A DNA stretch of 42,449 nucleotides from Gemmatimonas sp. (GTDB lineage Bacteria > Gemmatimonadota > Gemmatimonadetes > Gemmatimonadales > Gemmatimonadaceae). The stretch's first letter is position 1. Every line of letters begins with the position of its first letter. The position numbers and the translations under genes are program-made. The DNA is taken from the NCBI GenBank assembly GCA_011390935.1, contig JAABRL010000036.1, forward strand, positions 1 through 42,449. The letters are read 5' to 3'. The notes under the pieces are model-generated. The model was not told where the DNA came from, did not search any database, and saw only the letters and a program-made list of their open reading frames with translations. This document shows, piece after piece, positions 15,701 through 23,752 of the stretch.

Positions 15701-16776
15701 GGCGCGAGAGCCACGAGCGTGCTCGCCACATCGGGTGATACGCCAGCCGCTCCGCGCAGTCGCGCCAGCGCGAGCGTGAGATCCGCCGCCAACGCAAACG
15801 GCAGCTCCCGGTTGGCCTGCAGCGCACGCACGGTAATGACTCGCGCTTTCGCGGCGCGAAGGCGTCGAGCCAGTCCGTCGAGCAGGCGACTCTTCCCCAG
15901 CCCCGCGCGCGCGGTCACGTGCACGTGGGCCGCGCGACCACGACGTGCGTTCGTCCACGCATCCATCAGGACCGAGAACTCGCGCTCTCGCCCCACCAAC
16001 TCGGCGGCCAACGCTTCGTCCGGCGCGACTGGTGCCGGCTTGGCGGATCCACTGCGAACCTGTCGCAGCAACGTGGCCGTCGCGGCCTCCAGGGGGATAT
16101 CGTCGCGGGCCAGCCACTGCTCGAGTTGCTCGGCCTCGCTCAGTGCCGACAGCCGGTCATCGGCCGCGAGCAACGACTCCAGCAGCAGGCGCCAGGTTGC
16201 CTGGGTGTCGGGAGCAAGCTCGCGTGCGCGACGCGCGCCGGTGACGGCATCCCGCGGTCGCCACTCGTTGATGAGCTGGCGCACCAGCACCTCGGCCGCT
16301 CGCACGAAGAGGCCCCGAAGCCGCTGCCGCTCCACGTCGGCCCATTGTTCGAACTCCGCGCCACCGGGGGCTGCAAAGCCGGGAAAGAAATCGCCGCCGT
16401 ACAGCTCGAAGGCCGCCGCATGCTCGCCGGCGTCCAGCGCCGAGAGGAAGGCGTCACGATCCGACCCGATGTCCACGGTCAGGGTGAGCGTATCGCCTCG
16501 GCTCGTGAACGGGTCTCTGCCCAGACGACGCTTGATGTACCACAGCGACTGTCGGAGGGTGTGTCGCGCGGGCTCGCGTTCCACGTCGGACCAGAGCAGG
16601 TCAATCAACTGCTCTCGGGTAGCCGAGCGGCCGGGTGCGCAGGTCAAAAAGGTGAAGAGAGCGAGCGGTTTTCCCGTCGGGAGAACGGAGCGTTCATTGT
16701 CGGCGGCGCCGATGACCAGACTCGTCTGGCCAAGACAGCGAAGGGAGACTTCCAGGTCGGCGACTTCGTCTGCCAT
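12727..16776 (-). CDS. Transmembrane SARP-type regulator: winged helix, BTAD, AAA ATPase, TM helix, PD40 propeller, lectin-like tail
   Basis: 1349 residues. In order: OmpR/SARP winged helix (about 10-100; LLWSDVEREPARHTLRQSLW), a BTAD helical domain (about 105-245), an AAA ATPase with Walker A ARAGLGKSR (289-297) and Walker B AMLVDDVHW (399-407), TPR-like helices to about 690, a membrane helix (about 711-729) preceded by basic residues, then PD40/WD-like blades (about 740-1070; LSPDGTRIVF), an Ig/BIG2-like segment, and a concanavalin/lamin-G-like C-terminal beta domain. The basic flank predicts the DNA-binding half in the cytosol and the propeller in the periplasm. It would be a membrane-anchored one-component regulator like ToxR or CadC, with an ATPase. 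The ligand is unknown. Phased repeats lie just upstream. Confidence 0.85.
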   Translation of the reverse strand: MADEVADLEVSLRCLGQTSLVIGAADNERSVLPTGKPLALFTFLTCAPGRSATREQLIDLLWSDVEREPARHTLRQSLWYIKRRLGRDPFTSRGDTLTLTVDIGSDRDAFLSALDAGEHAAAFELYGGDFFPGFAAPGGAEFEQWADVERQRLRGLFVRAAEVLVRQLINEWRPRDAVTGARRARELAPDTQATWRLLLESLLAADDRLSALSEAEQLEQWLARDDIPLEAATATLLRQVRSGSAKPAPVAPDEALAAELVGREREFSVLMDAWTNARRGRAAHVHVTARAGLGKSRLLDGLARRLRAAKARVITVRALQANRELPFALAADLTLALARLRGAAGVSPDVASTLVALAPGVSTYLSAVPDRTTGDDALRRRALALQELVATIAEDAPVAMLVDDVHWGDAASRTMLASLAAAIEGAPVLLVTASRQLDPQIGANERAQQLQLAPLADDEVSLLLRSLGDLPSGADDAGATSAWADTFHQRLHAATGGSPLLLLETLQLALERDALRLHERRWQCPDPDALTAILNSSSAMQDRLLAVGDAHQGTLLLFAVIGTELDAAAVERAAGADGTAALQELESRGLLAHRSGKWIIAHDEIAERTRELASEARLARAHRQAASLLEASAQDSPNLLLRAAQHRHAAGDQAEASMLLARIARLTDAVGDRAALGALAQSIIGAEGTRAQRDALIAATPWRTRTSIGRVATATAATAVVLLAALTAWQRGGQAAALAPDATLYIPVFTAEESTLVNVELRADELRRVPYLEARAEQVSQASLRALSRMRALLLAPGDTVVGTTYEYGGDAGGELQAVSLHGGTPVRLTEAPGDAYGASAGPDDHTVLFLSARWDSLQRAEIALLDRRTREVRQLTRTPDVESGAILSPDGTRIVFMRVYTTLRPSTLCWISLDGRLEECLPPDPTLLRPMPASWYSPEQVLVVSESTDGASNRLVRVHLRTALTTVLDEGADFYHVSPSGQFVLAGFRSDGVREADLVVFDTDRPSRRVPIRWRGRTIPFRTGTHLWREASAQAERIAEVHIRGVPPEVPADARIQLALGSRTQRGVDFSPAAVWWESLDTARAAVDRDGLLMARSPGTARIVASAGGWRSDTTIVTITPPRVGETVLEERWRALDSTRWLTVGTPEPFTENGTLRVNGDHHLQSGVISWLTIRPEEGMGLELRFQLPMTELQWQNLDIGFAPKGTDAQLKAWTGRAGPFEDVIIDRASDDRTCQITIPRGELGDYASQLKLTGGRQSTPVHDFPITVTDGEWHTLRIQLFRDGRCGAAIDGQVVALSRRTIPMDLPMRVMITGQSKFTEVRVGALSVWRGERYDIPWFALVASAAP

Positions 16777-16807
16777 CGCATCATTTGGCTGGGGACAAGC
16801 CGCGCCA

Positions 16808-16903
16808 GTCAGGCAGGCCCGTCATTCACGTCGTCAATGCTGCCGTCATCGGCGCCATCACTTGAGATCGTGAAAGTGCAATCAGACCGTCACTCGACCG
16901 TCA
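16808..16903. repeat. Helically phased GTCA (TGAC) repeat array, candidate regulator binding sites
   Basis: GTCA begins at 16808, 16821, 16833 and 16845, then ATCA at 16857, giving steps of 13, 12, 12 and 12. A second pair, GACCGTCACTC and GACCGTCAATC (16885-16895 and 16896-16906), is a tandem 11-bp repeat. They fill the gap of 144 bases in front of the SARP-type gene. SARP proteins are known to bind direct heptamer repeats one helical turn (11 bp) apart, so this may be an autoregulatory site. Confidence 0.5.
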
Positions 16904-16920
16904 ATCGAACAAACTTCAGG

Positions 16921-18216
16921 TCACTGGGACGAACGGATCGCAGATTGGCGGATCTCGTACACAAGTACCGAGGGACGCCCATCGGCGTCTTCCACCACAA
17001 CCGCGACTCGATCCAGTCCCCACGCGATCGGCGAGTAATCGTGGCGTGACCAGTCCGATTTCGGGATCCTGACCACGTCCACCCACCGACGGTCTGCGTC
17101 AAAAAGGTCGAACTCGGCGTGACTGGCCGTGTCAGGCATCAAACGAGCGATCCACGTGCGCCCCCGACCATCGCTGTGGAACTGCTCAAAGGCAGGGCGG
17201 CGATCCGGGATCTTCTCCGTCGTCATGCCGGCGCGCAGCATGGCTTCAGATATGTCGCCATCCTCGGCCATGGCTGACACCCGAACGTCCACCAATCGTC
17301 GCTTTTCCGACGCGCTCACCGCCGCCGGGGCGAAGGGTCGTCCGAAGAGGGCCACCGTGTCGTCGCCGGTGCTGGTGGCGCGCAGCAGGTACTGACCGGT
17401 CCAGGCGGTCACCCACCCGCCCTGCCGGTCCACCGTCTCGACCTCGCGCGGCACATACGGCACCGGCATCCGCATCTGCATGGTCTGGCCATCCCCGACT
17501 TCCCAGAACACCCGGTCGCTGCGGGCGCGCCCTTCCCAGACGAAAACCGTGTCGGCGTCGGTGCCGTTGAAGGCAAGTCGTATCCAGGCCGTGGCTGAGC
17601 GGGAGGCCGTGTCGTCCGGGGCATGATTCGCCGGCAGCACGGCTCGCCCGCGGCGATCGCGTCCAACGGGTTCCCAGTAGCAGCACGTCGTCGGAATGGA
17701 TCCCAGGAAGGCCCCGTCGCTGATGCGGAAGGTGCTGGCACGCCCGGCCTGCGGGTCCTGCACCAAGAGGGTGTCTCCACGAGCTGCCAGAAACCCGACG
17801 CGGAACTCTCCGGGGCCTTGGCCGCTGCGGCCGATGCGCCGAAGGAACCGGCCGCTCGCGTCGAACACTTTCACGTGTGCGTCGCCGGTTTCGCTGACCA
17901 GCAGCGTGCCGTCGTCCGCCAGCGCGAGATCCTGAGGTTGGAGCAGCTCTCCGCTATCGCCTTCGGCCGGCTGCACGCGGTGGAGCAGCGCCAACTGCCA
18001 CTGCCCCGGCTGCGTCGGGGCGTTGGAGATGGTGCGCACGGCGCCGTTTGGCAGCGTATCGATCACGACCGCGGCGCCAGACGGTGACGCCGCATCGCCG
18101 CACCCGCTGAGTAGCGCGCCGAGGGCCAATCCGGTGAAGCTGAATCCGGCAAAGCCGAATCCGGCAAAGCGGAGCGCCGCGGCTCTGGCGATGAGTCGCT
18201 GCATAACGCAAGGCAT
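16921..18216 (-). CDS. Lipoprotein with NHL/six-bladed beta-propeller
   Basis: 431 residues. Signal peptide residues 12-36 end in LLSGC, a good lipobox, so the mature protein is anchored to a membrane. The rest reads as propeller repeats: LLQPQDLALADDGTLLVSET, VFDASGRFLRRIGRSGQGPG and later blades, the pattern of NHL-type and 6-bladed proteins abundant in soil and host-associated bacteria of this kind. Function is unknown; such proteins bind or sense extracellular ligands. It lies upstream of the SARP-type gene on the same strand, 144 bases apart. An in-frame ATG at 18204 is a second start candidate. The signal peptide is encoded by a three-copy 15-bp repeat. Confidence 0.75.
   Translation of the reverse strand: MPCVMQRLIARAAALRFAGFGFAGFSFTGLALGALLSGCGDAASPSGAAVVIDTLPNGAVRTISNAPTQPGQWQLALLHRVQPAEGDSGELLQPQDLALADDGTLLVSETGDAHVKVFDASGRFLRRIGRSGQGPGEFRVGFLAARGDTLLVQDPQAGRASTFRISDGAFLGSIPTTCCYWEPVGRDRRGRAVLPANHAPDDTASRSATAWIRLAFNGTDADTVFVWEGRARSDRVFWEVGDGQTMQMRMPVPYVPREVETVDRQGGWVTAWTGQYLLRATSTGDDTVALFGRPFAPAAVSASEKRRLVDVRVSAMAEDGDISEAMLRAGMTTEKIPDRRPAFEQFHSDGRGRTWIARLMPDTASHAEFDLFDADRRWVDVVRIPKSDWSRHDYSPIAWGLDRVAVVVEDADGRPSVLVYEIRQSAIRSSQ
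18128..18172. repeat. Three tandem 15-bp repeats in the signal peptide region
   Basis: Units AATCCGGTGAAGCTG, AATCCGGCAAAGCCG and AATCCGGCAAAGCGG (18128-18142, 18143-18157, 18158-18172) are in frame and encode repeated FAGFG-like pentapeptides in the hydrophobic core of the signal peptide at 16921-18216. Copies two and three differ at one base. Copy-number change would lengthen or shorten the core by five residues. Confidence 0.8.
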
Positions 18217-18270
18217 TGATCGTGAGCGTCGGGAAACGGAGCGCGAGACGACGTCGCCTCGCGCGTGCAG

Positions 18271-20154
18271 CTACTCCACGTACAGCTGTTCGATGATCTC
18301 GGCGTTCGTTTTCTCGACCACGCGACGCTTCACGCTCAGCTTCGGCGTCAGCTCCCCGCGCTCGATGCTGAAATCGTGCTCCAGCAGCCCCACCTTCTTC
18401 GGCGTTTCGTAGCTGCCCAGTCCCGTGAGTTCGCCCTTCACTTCCTTTTCCATCTTCGACTGGATCGTGGGCATGTTGAGCAACTCCGCACGACTCGTCC
18501 ACACGATGTTCTGCTCAGCGGCCCACTTCTCGACCTGATCCCAGTTCGGCACGATCAGCACGATCAGGAACTTGCGCTTGTCGCCGATCATCACGGCCTG
18601 ACTCACGTACTTGTTGGTCTTGAGCCGGTTTTCGATCGGTTGCGGCGCGATGTTCTTGCCGCCCGCGGTCACGATGATGTCCTTCTTGCGATCGGTGATC
18701 TTCACGAACCCATCTTGAATCTCACCGATATCACCCGTATGAAACCACCCTTCCGGATCAATCGCGTCGGCCGTGGCTTCGGGCGCCTTGTAGTACCCCT
18801 TCATCACGTGCGGACCACGCGTAAGAATCTCACCGTCGCTGGCAATGCGCACCTCGACACCAGCGAGCGGTTTACCCACGGTACCGATGCGGAAGTCTGC
18901 GACGGTGTTCGCCGAGATCACCGGTGACGTTTCGGTGAGCCCATAGCCTTCGAGAATCGTGAGGCCTGCGGAATAGAAGAACTTGTTGATCTGCGGCGAG
19001 AGCGGGGCACCGCCGGAGATGAAGAAGCGCATGCGACCGCCCGTACGCTCCTTGAGCTTGGAGAACACCAGCTTCTGCGCGAGTCCGTACTGCCATGCGA
19101 GCAATCCACCCGGCTCGCGTCCCGCCAGCTTTTCGTCGGCCCAGCGCTCGCCCACGGCGCGCGCCCAGAAGAAGATGCGCGCCTTCAATCCGCCGGATGC
19201 CACCGCATTCTCCAGGACGCGCGCATAGATCTTCTCGTACAGGCGCGGCACCGACATCATGAGGGTGGGACGCACCTCCTGCATGTTGATCGGCACCGTG
19301 TCGATCGACTCGGCATAGGCAATCGTCACACCGTTGGAGAACAGGTAGTAGTCACCCATGCGCTCGAAGATGTGACTCAGTGGCAGGAAGCTGAGCGCCA
19401 CGTCACCACCGGCCAGCGGAATGCTGTTCTGCGTGGCGATGCAGTTCGAGTACACGTTGTCGTGCGTGAGCATCACCCCTTTGGGGTTGCCCGTCGTGCC
19501 CGATGTGTAGATGAGCGTGAGCAAATGGTCGGGCTTCACCGCGAGCGCATCGGCTTTGAACTTGGCGGCGGCTTCGGGGCTGTCCTGCTTCGCGCCCATC
19601 GCTTCCAGTTCGGCCAACGTCACGTCGCACCCGTCGGCCTTCGTAGCGTCGAAGCCGATCACCCACTGCAGTCCGGGCATCTCGCTGCGGATCGACGCCA
19701 CCTTTTGCGCCTGCGCCACGGTGGACACGAACAACACCTTGGTGCCGGAGTCGTTCAGAATGTACGGCACCTGTTCCGCCGGCAGCGTGGGATACACCGG
19801 CACGTCGATCACACCTGAGCAGATGCACGCGTAGTCCGTCAGCGCCCACTCCGGTCGATTCTCCGCGAGAATGCCCACGCGGTCGCCGGGCGCGACGCCC
19901 AGCTGAGCCATGCCGAGCGCGATGTGCCGCACGCGTTCGAGGACCGTGGCGTGCGAGAGGGACCGCCACGCGCCGCCCACCTTGTGCATGAGCGCGTTCG
20001 GCAGCGCGTGCTTTTCGATCGCGTTGAAGAAGAGCGCGTTGACGATGCCGGGCGGCTCGTGCCGAGGACCACCACTCGCGTATCGATTGGGCGCCGGCAC
20101 GGATGAGAGCGTGTTCGCGAGCGACGCGTAGGGGCTACCGACGGGAGCGGTCAA
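18271..20154 (-). CDS. Long-chain acyl-CoA ligase (AMP-forming, FadD family)
   Basis: 627 residues. AMP-binding motifs are TLIYTSGTTGNPKGVMLTH (P-loop), GYGLTETSPVI (A5), EGWFHTGDIG (A7) and TDRKKDIIVTAGGKNIAP (A8/A10 region with the C-terminal Lys). It activates fatty acids with ATP and CoA, on the inner face of the membrane or in the cytosol. GGAGG five bases before a TTG at 20154 gives the best start; a GTG at 20160 directly follows the GGAGG and is too close. The lipoprotein gene lies 145 bases upstream on the same strand, and that gap contains an inverted GAGGCG/CGCCTC pair at about 20199-20228. Confidence 0.9.
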   Translation of the reverse strand: MTAPVGSPYASLANTLSSVPAPNRYASGGPRHEPPGIVNALFFNAIEKHALPNALMHKVGGAWRSLSHATVLERVRHIALGMAQLGVAPGDRVGILAENRPEWALTDYACICSGVIDVPVYPTLPAEQVPYILNDSGTKVLFVSTVAQAQKVASIRSEMPGLQWVIGFDATKADGCDVTLAELEAMGAKQDSPEAAAKFKADALAVKPDHLLTLIYTSGTTGNPKGVMLTHDNVYSNCIATQNSIPLAGGDVALSFLPLSHIFERMGDYYLFSNGVTIAYAESIDTVPINMQEVRPTLMMSVPRLYEKIYARVLENAVASGGLKARIFFWARAVGERWADEKLAGREPGGLLAWQYGLAQKLVFSKLKERTGGRMRFFISGGAPLSPQINKFFYSAGLTILEGYGLTETSPVISANTVADFRIGTVGKPLAGVEVRIASDGEILTRGPHVMKGYYKAPEATADAIDPEGWFHTGDIGEIQDGFVKITDRKKDIIVTAGGKNIAPQPIENRLKTNKYVSQAVMIGDKRKFLIVLIVPNWDQVEKWAAEQNIVWTSRAELLNMPTIQSKMEKEVKGELTGLGSYETPKKVGLLEHDFSIERGELTPKLSVKRRVVEKTNAEIIEQLYVE

Positions 20155-20305
20155 GGCCACCTCCGGGCAGGTTGTGGAAGGGGACAGCGGAACGGGGCGC
20201 GAGGCGTGTGCGAAATGATCGTGCGCCTCCTGTTACCCCGGAAACTGGGCGATGGACGGCTCGGGCGCGAGTCCCGGACGGCCGTGGGAATCGAGCGGTC
20301 GCGGA

Positions 20306-21142
20306 TCAGGGATCCGACGGAGTCGCCGGCGTGCCAACCGGTACACGGATTCGGACCGGGGCGCCGGGTACCGGCTCCCCTCGGCGCATCACCGCCGCCT
20401 CTACTTCGATCGTGTCCACCGTGACCCCGGCGGCAGGGAAGCGACTCGACCGCACACGCACGCTGCGAGACGCGAAGCCATCGGTTCCCGTCGTGTCGAT
20501 CTGGCCGGCGCGCCCGCGGTCATCGACCAGATACACGGCTGCTGCGGTATCGTTGGTGCGATTCGCCGGGTACACGACGGCGAATCGCACGAGCCACGCG
20601 TTCACGTTCTGAAACGCGACGGTGTCGGTGCGAAAGCGTAGTTGCACCTGCACGGCCACGGTATTCGAATCCGCCGCGCCGATCACCGCTTCCGAGACCA
20701 GTGACGGGAATGACGCCGAGTCGGTGCGGAACGCCGTGTCCGGCGCATTCGTGACGCGGACCTGCGCCAGGATCTGCAGCGCCTGCTCGAAGCGCGCGGC
20801 CACGCTCGCCGGGTTCTGTGCCGGTAGCGCACGCGCGAACACGTGACCGGTGATCGAATCCACCAGCAGCATCGTATCGCGCGAGAGATAGCGCAGCGGC
20901 GCATCCTCGATCACACCACCCGAGATGTTGCGCACGATGGCGCGCAGCGGAAACGCCACGCCCAAGGTATCTCGCAACGAATCGCCCACCGCCACCGACG
21001 GAAACGGAAAGCGTGCGACTTCGAGCGACGCGGGGACTGACGGATCCGTGCCGATCTCTGCACACGCCACGCTGGCGACGGTCAGACCGAGCGCCGTCAG
21101 CAGCAGCGACCGACCGAGGCGCGTGCGGCGCACGTCACCCAC
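20306..21142 (-). CDS. Lipoprotein of unknown function
   Basis: 278 residues. The signal peptide LLLTALGLTVASVAC ends in a lipobox (SVAC), so Cys27 is probably lipidated. The rest has no catalytic motif but reads as a beta-sandwich-rich secreted protein with a proline-rich tail (PVPGAPVRIRVPVG). Its ATG overlaps the stop of the upstream parA-like gene by eight bases on the same strand, which suggests a shared transcript. Function unknown. Confidence 0.75.
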   Translation of the reverse strand: MGDVRRTRLGRSLLLTALGLTVASVACAEIGTDPSVPASLEVARFPFPSVAVGDSLRDTLGVAFPLRAIVRNISGGVIEDAPLRYLSRDTMLLVDSITGHVFARALPAQNPASVAARFEQALQILAQVRVTNAPDTAFRTDSASFPSLVSEAVIGAADSNTVAVQVQLRFRTDTVAFQNVNAWLVRFAVVYPANRTNDTAAAVYLVDDRGRAGQIDTTGTDGFASRSVRVRSSRFPAAGVTVDTIEVEAAVMRRGEPVPGAPVRIRVPVGTPATPSDP

Positions 21143-21905
21143 CCAGTCGTTCGGCGAGCACCGTCGCGAGATTCACATACGCTTGCGCCGCGGCGTCCGC
21201 GGGCGTGCGCAGTACCACGGGCTGACCGGCAGCAAAGGCATCGGCTGTGGCCGGTGTGCGTGGAATGCGTGTCTCGAACACCAGGTGCGCCGGCAGGTGC
21301 TCGCGGACGTAATGCACCACGCGTTCGGTTGCCGGACTGCCCGCTTCGAACATCGTGAGCAGCAGTCCCTCGAGCACCAGCTCGTCGTTCTCCGCCACGA
21401 CATCCTGAATCGCGCGCAGAATCTGCGGCGTGGTCTGCAGCGCCAACGGTTCACATTGCAGCGGCACGATCACATGCTGACTTGCCGCGAGCACGCGACG
21501 CGTGATCGCGCCCAGACCGGGTGGCGTGTCGACCACAACCACGTGGCATCGGTCGCGCGCCGTCGCCAGCAGGTCGGCCAACACCCGTGAACCGCCGACG
21601 CGCGTCTGAAACTCACTGTGGTCGGCCTGATCGCTGACGCTGCCGGCAAGAATTACGCGCAGCCATGGTAACGCAGTGGGCAGAATGACCTCGCGCAACG
21701 CTGCGGAGCCGCGCAGATAGTCGTCGAACCCCGCGGTGGGGTGCCCGCGACGCAGCCCGACGCCGTAGCGCACCGCGCCCTGTGGGTCGGTGTCAATGAG
21801 CAGCGTCTTCAACCCACGCCGTGCGAAGGCCGCCGCAAGATTGACTGCAGTGGTCGTCTTGCCGACCCCGCCTTTCTGGCTGACGACGGAGAGAACGCGC
21901 CCCAC
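21135..21905 (-). CDS. ParA/Soj-family ATPase without a ParB partner
   Basis: 256 residues from a GTG at 21905, one base after the TPR gene's stop. A longer ORF from 22073 has an Arg-rich, unbiased front part and is not used. Deviant Walker A KGGVGKTTTA (11-20), switch II VVVDTPPG and Walker B-like VIVPLQCEPLAL are present. ParA proteins bind DNA and ATP as dimers and move plasmids, chromosomes or protein clusters. No ParB lies in the window, so it may position a protein or act with a distant partner. It overlaps the lipoprotein gene by eight bases. Confidence 0.85.
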   Translation of the reverse strand: MGRVLSVVSQKGGVGKTTTAVNLAAAFARRGLKTLLIDTDPQGAVRYGVGLRRGHPTAGFDDYLRGSAALREVILPTALPWLRVILAGSVSDQADHSEFQTRVGGSRVLADLLATARDRCHVVVVDTPPGLGAITRRVLAASQHVIVPLQCEPLALQTTPQILRAIQDVVAENDELVLEGLLLTMFEAGSPATERVVHYVREHLPAHLVFETRIPRTPATADAFAAGQPVVLRTPADAAAQAYVNLATVLAERLGG

Positions 21906-21906
21906 G

Positions 21907-22452
21907 CTAGCGACCGGGGCCCGGCCCAGCCGGACCCGCGTTACGGTCGGTGAACGGCTGCGCGTCGTCGTCCGGGTGCGTTGACTCACGCCACGCGTCG
22001 TGCGCATGCAGATCGTCGGGCCCCGGGGCCTCGCCCGTGAGCGCCGCGAGCGTCCGCTCCGCGTGCGCGACAAAGGCCGCCGATTCCTCGTCGTGCCGTG
22101 TGGTGCGCAGAAACGCCTCGAGATGCGCCGCGCAGCCCGCGCTGTCGCTTCGCTTGAGCAGCAGGAACGCCAGTCCGTAGTGCGCGCCCGCCAACGATGG
22201 CTCTACCTCGAGCGCCCGCCGATAGTGGCGAATCGCCTCTTCCGGTTGCCCCGTCTTGGAGAACGCGATCGCGATGTTCTGCAGCACGCGCGGATCATCC
22301 GGGTGCTGCCGCAACGCGAGCCGATACGACGTCAGGGCGTTGGCGTAGTCACCACGTGCCTCGAGGTCGATCGCTTCGCTTAGATAGTTGGGGGCGCGGG
22401 ACGAACCGTCGCGCCCGGTCGTGCCGCCGGTGAGGCGGTGCCACCAGGACAT
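21907..22452 (-). CDS. TPR-repeat protein
   Basis: 181 residues from the ATG at 22452, with no clear ribosome-binding site; an ATG at 22524 would add 24 poorly biased residues. Two to three TPR units are visible: NYLSEAIDLEARGDYANALTS, PDDPRVLQNIAIAFSKTGQ with PEEAIRHYRRALEVEPSLAG, and AHYGLAFLLLKRSDSAGCAAH. TPRs bind peptides or partner proteins. The tail (from about 120) is acidic and low complexity. The gene sits directly upstream of the ParA-like gene, so the two probably act together, for example as adaptor and motor, which is inference. Confidence 0.75.
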   Translation of the reverse strand: MSWWHRLTGGTTGRDGSSRAPNYLSEAIDLEARGDYANALTSYRLALRQHPDDPRVLQNIAIAFSKTGQPEEAIRHYRRALEVEPSLAGAHYGLAFLLLKRSDSAGCAAHLEAFLRTTRHDEESAAFVAHAERTLAALTGEAPGPDDLHAHDAWRESTHPDDDAQPFTDRNAGPAGPGPGR

Positions 22453-22580
22453 GCGCTCGCGCGGGGTCGGAGAGGAACACGTACAAGGCAGCTCGGCGCA
22501 GCGCGTCGAGCGGGGATTGGACAAGCTACCCAGCGGTCCGGTTCGCTACAAGGCGACTGGCCTCCGACGGGCGGCTGGAG

Positions 22581-22586
22581 TACACT
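22581..22586 (+). promoter_or_regulatory. Candidate -10 element for the phosphoribosyltransferase
   Basis: TACACT fits the -10 pattern TANNNT and would start RNA near 22593, leaving a leader of about 50 bases before the ATG at 22642. The -35 region is not recognisable. Confidence 0.3.
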
Positions 22587-22641
22587 CCCATTCGCAGGTG
22601 CGCGCCGTTGCGCCTCGATCTCCCCGCACTCGGAGCCGCTC

Positions 22642-23169
22642 ATGTCGCACGCCACCTACCGCCCGGGCGCCTCACGCGGCGTGCTGATCGTGGACTGGCC
22701 CCTCTTCGGGGAACTATCCCGCGCGCTCGCACTCAAGGTGGCGCGCGACTATGCACCCGATCTCGTGGTCGGTGTGGCCACCGCGGGCGTGGTGCCTGGC
22801 GCCACCATCGCGGCCATCCTCGATCGACCGTTCTACTCGATTCTCGTAAGCCGTCGTTTCAGCGCGGAGCGCATTCGGGAGACGCCGGCCGTCTTCGGCG
22901 CCGCGCCCCCGGAAGTGCGCGGCAAGCGCGCGCTCATCGTGGATGAAACGTGTGGCTCCGGTGATACGCTGCGCCTGGCCGTGGGCGCGTTGGTGAACGC
23001 GGGTGTGCGAGAGGTGCGCACCGCCGTGGGCTTCAAGACCGGCAGCTACGAGCCCGACTTTCACGGGCTGGCCACCGACTCCGCCATCGTCTTGCCGTGG
23101 GACCGCGAGATTCTGGCGGGGCACGATCTGGTGCCCAATCCCAAATACGCCGGCCTGCTACCGGAGTGA
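22642..23169 (+). CDS. Phosphoribosyltransferase-family protein
   Basis: 175 residues. The PRPP-binding loop is VDETCGSGDT (100-109), where the usual form is VDDxxxTGxT, and the hood region precedes it. The substrate base is not clear: the loop resembles orotate- and purine-type enzymes, but the protein is short for either. Reverse calls from the neighbours do not help. The ATG at 22642 is chosen because it starts a well-biased frame; an upstream start at 22438 would run through a region with no bias. Confidence 0.75.
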   Translation: MSHATYRPGASRGVLIVDWPLFGELSRALALKVARDYAPDLVVGVATAGVVPGATIAAILDRPFYSILVSRRFSAERIRETPAVFGAAPPEVRGKRALIVDETCGSGDTLRLAVGALVNAGVREVRTAVGFKTGSYEPDFHGLATDSAIVLPWDREILAGHDLVPNPKYAGLLPE

Positions 23170-23191
23170 CTCGGGACGCGCGGCGGTCGGC

Positions 23192-23752
23192 TCAGCCGGT
23201 GGCCGCGCTCGCCGCGGCGTGTTCATAGCTCACGCCGCGCTCCATCGCCTCGTACACGTACTGCATCACGTCCACGCTGCCCACGAGGAACCGGCAGCGC
23301 GAGTGCCCCGCCGAGCGGCACTCCACCTCCAGCACGGACAGCGGGGCATTGGCGACGCGTCCCAGCAGCCCTGCCAGCAGTCCGGTACCCACGTGGCACG
23401 ACGGCGTGGCGGCCGTCGCCTCGGCGTCCGCCTCGGCCCACTCGTCGGCATCGATCACCATCACGGCCTCGCTCAGCGCGGACACCTGAACGGATCCCCA
23501 CCCGGAGGCGCTGAGGAACTCCGCGAGCACGACGCTGAAGCGATCGTCGGGGAGCAAGTCGGCGGGGAGTTCGCCGTGTGTCTCGAGCCACTGCCCAAAG
23601 CTGTCATGCAGCCCCACACCAGCCGCGTAGCCCGCATCACGCAGTGCAGTGACGGCAGTCGCATCGGTGGTCGCCAGCGCGCGCAGTGCGCCGAAGAACT
23701 CGGCGGGCACAGCCACGGTGCGGGTGCTGAGAAAGGGAAGCGTGCTGGTCAT
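23192..23752 (-). CDS. V4R-domain protein
   Basis: 186 residues from the ATG at 23752 (an upstream ATG at 23890 opens a region without codon bias). The domain holds the V4R Cys pattern: Cys119, a loop GTGLLAGLLG, then LEVECRSAGHSRCRF with Cys145 and Cys153, likely metal or small-molecule ligands. V4R domains bind small molecules such as hydrocarbon or tetrapyrrole intermediates. It converges on the phosphoribosyltransferase with 22 bases between stops. The 206 bases upstream of its start toward ligA hold nothing recognisable. Confidence 0.75.
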   Translation of the reverse strand: MTSTLPFLSTRTVAVPAEFFGALRALATTDATAVTALRDAGYAAGVGLHDSFGQWLETHGELPADLLPDDRFSVVLAEFLSASGWGSVQVSALSEAVMVIDADEWAEADAEATAATPSCHVGTGLLAGLLGRVANAPLSVLEVECRSAGHSRCRFLVGSVDVMQYVYEAMERGVSYEHAAASAATG

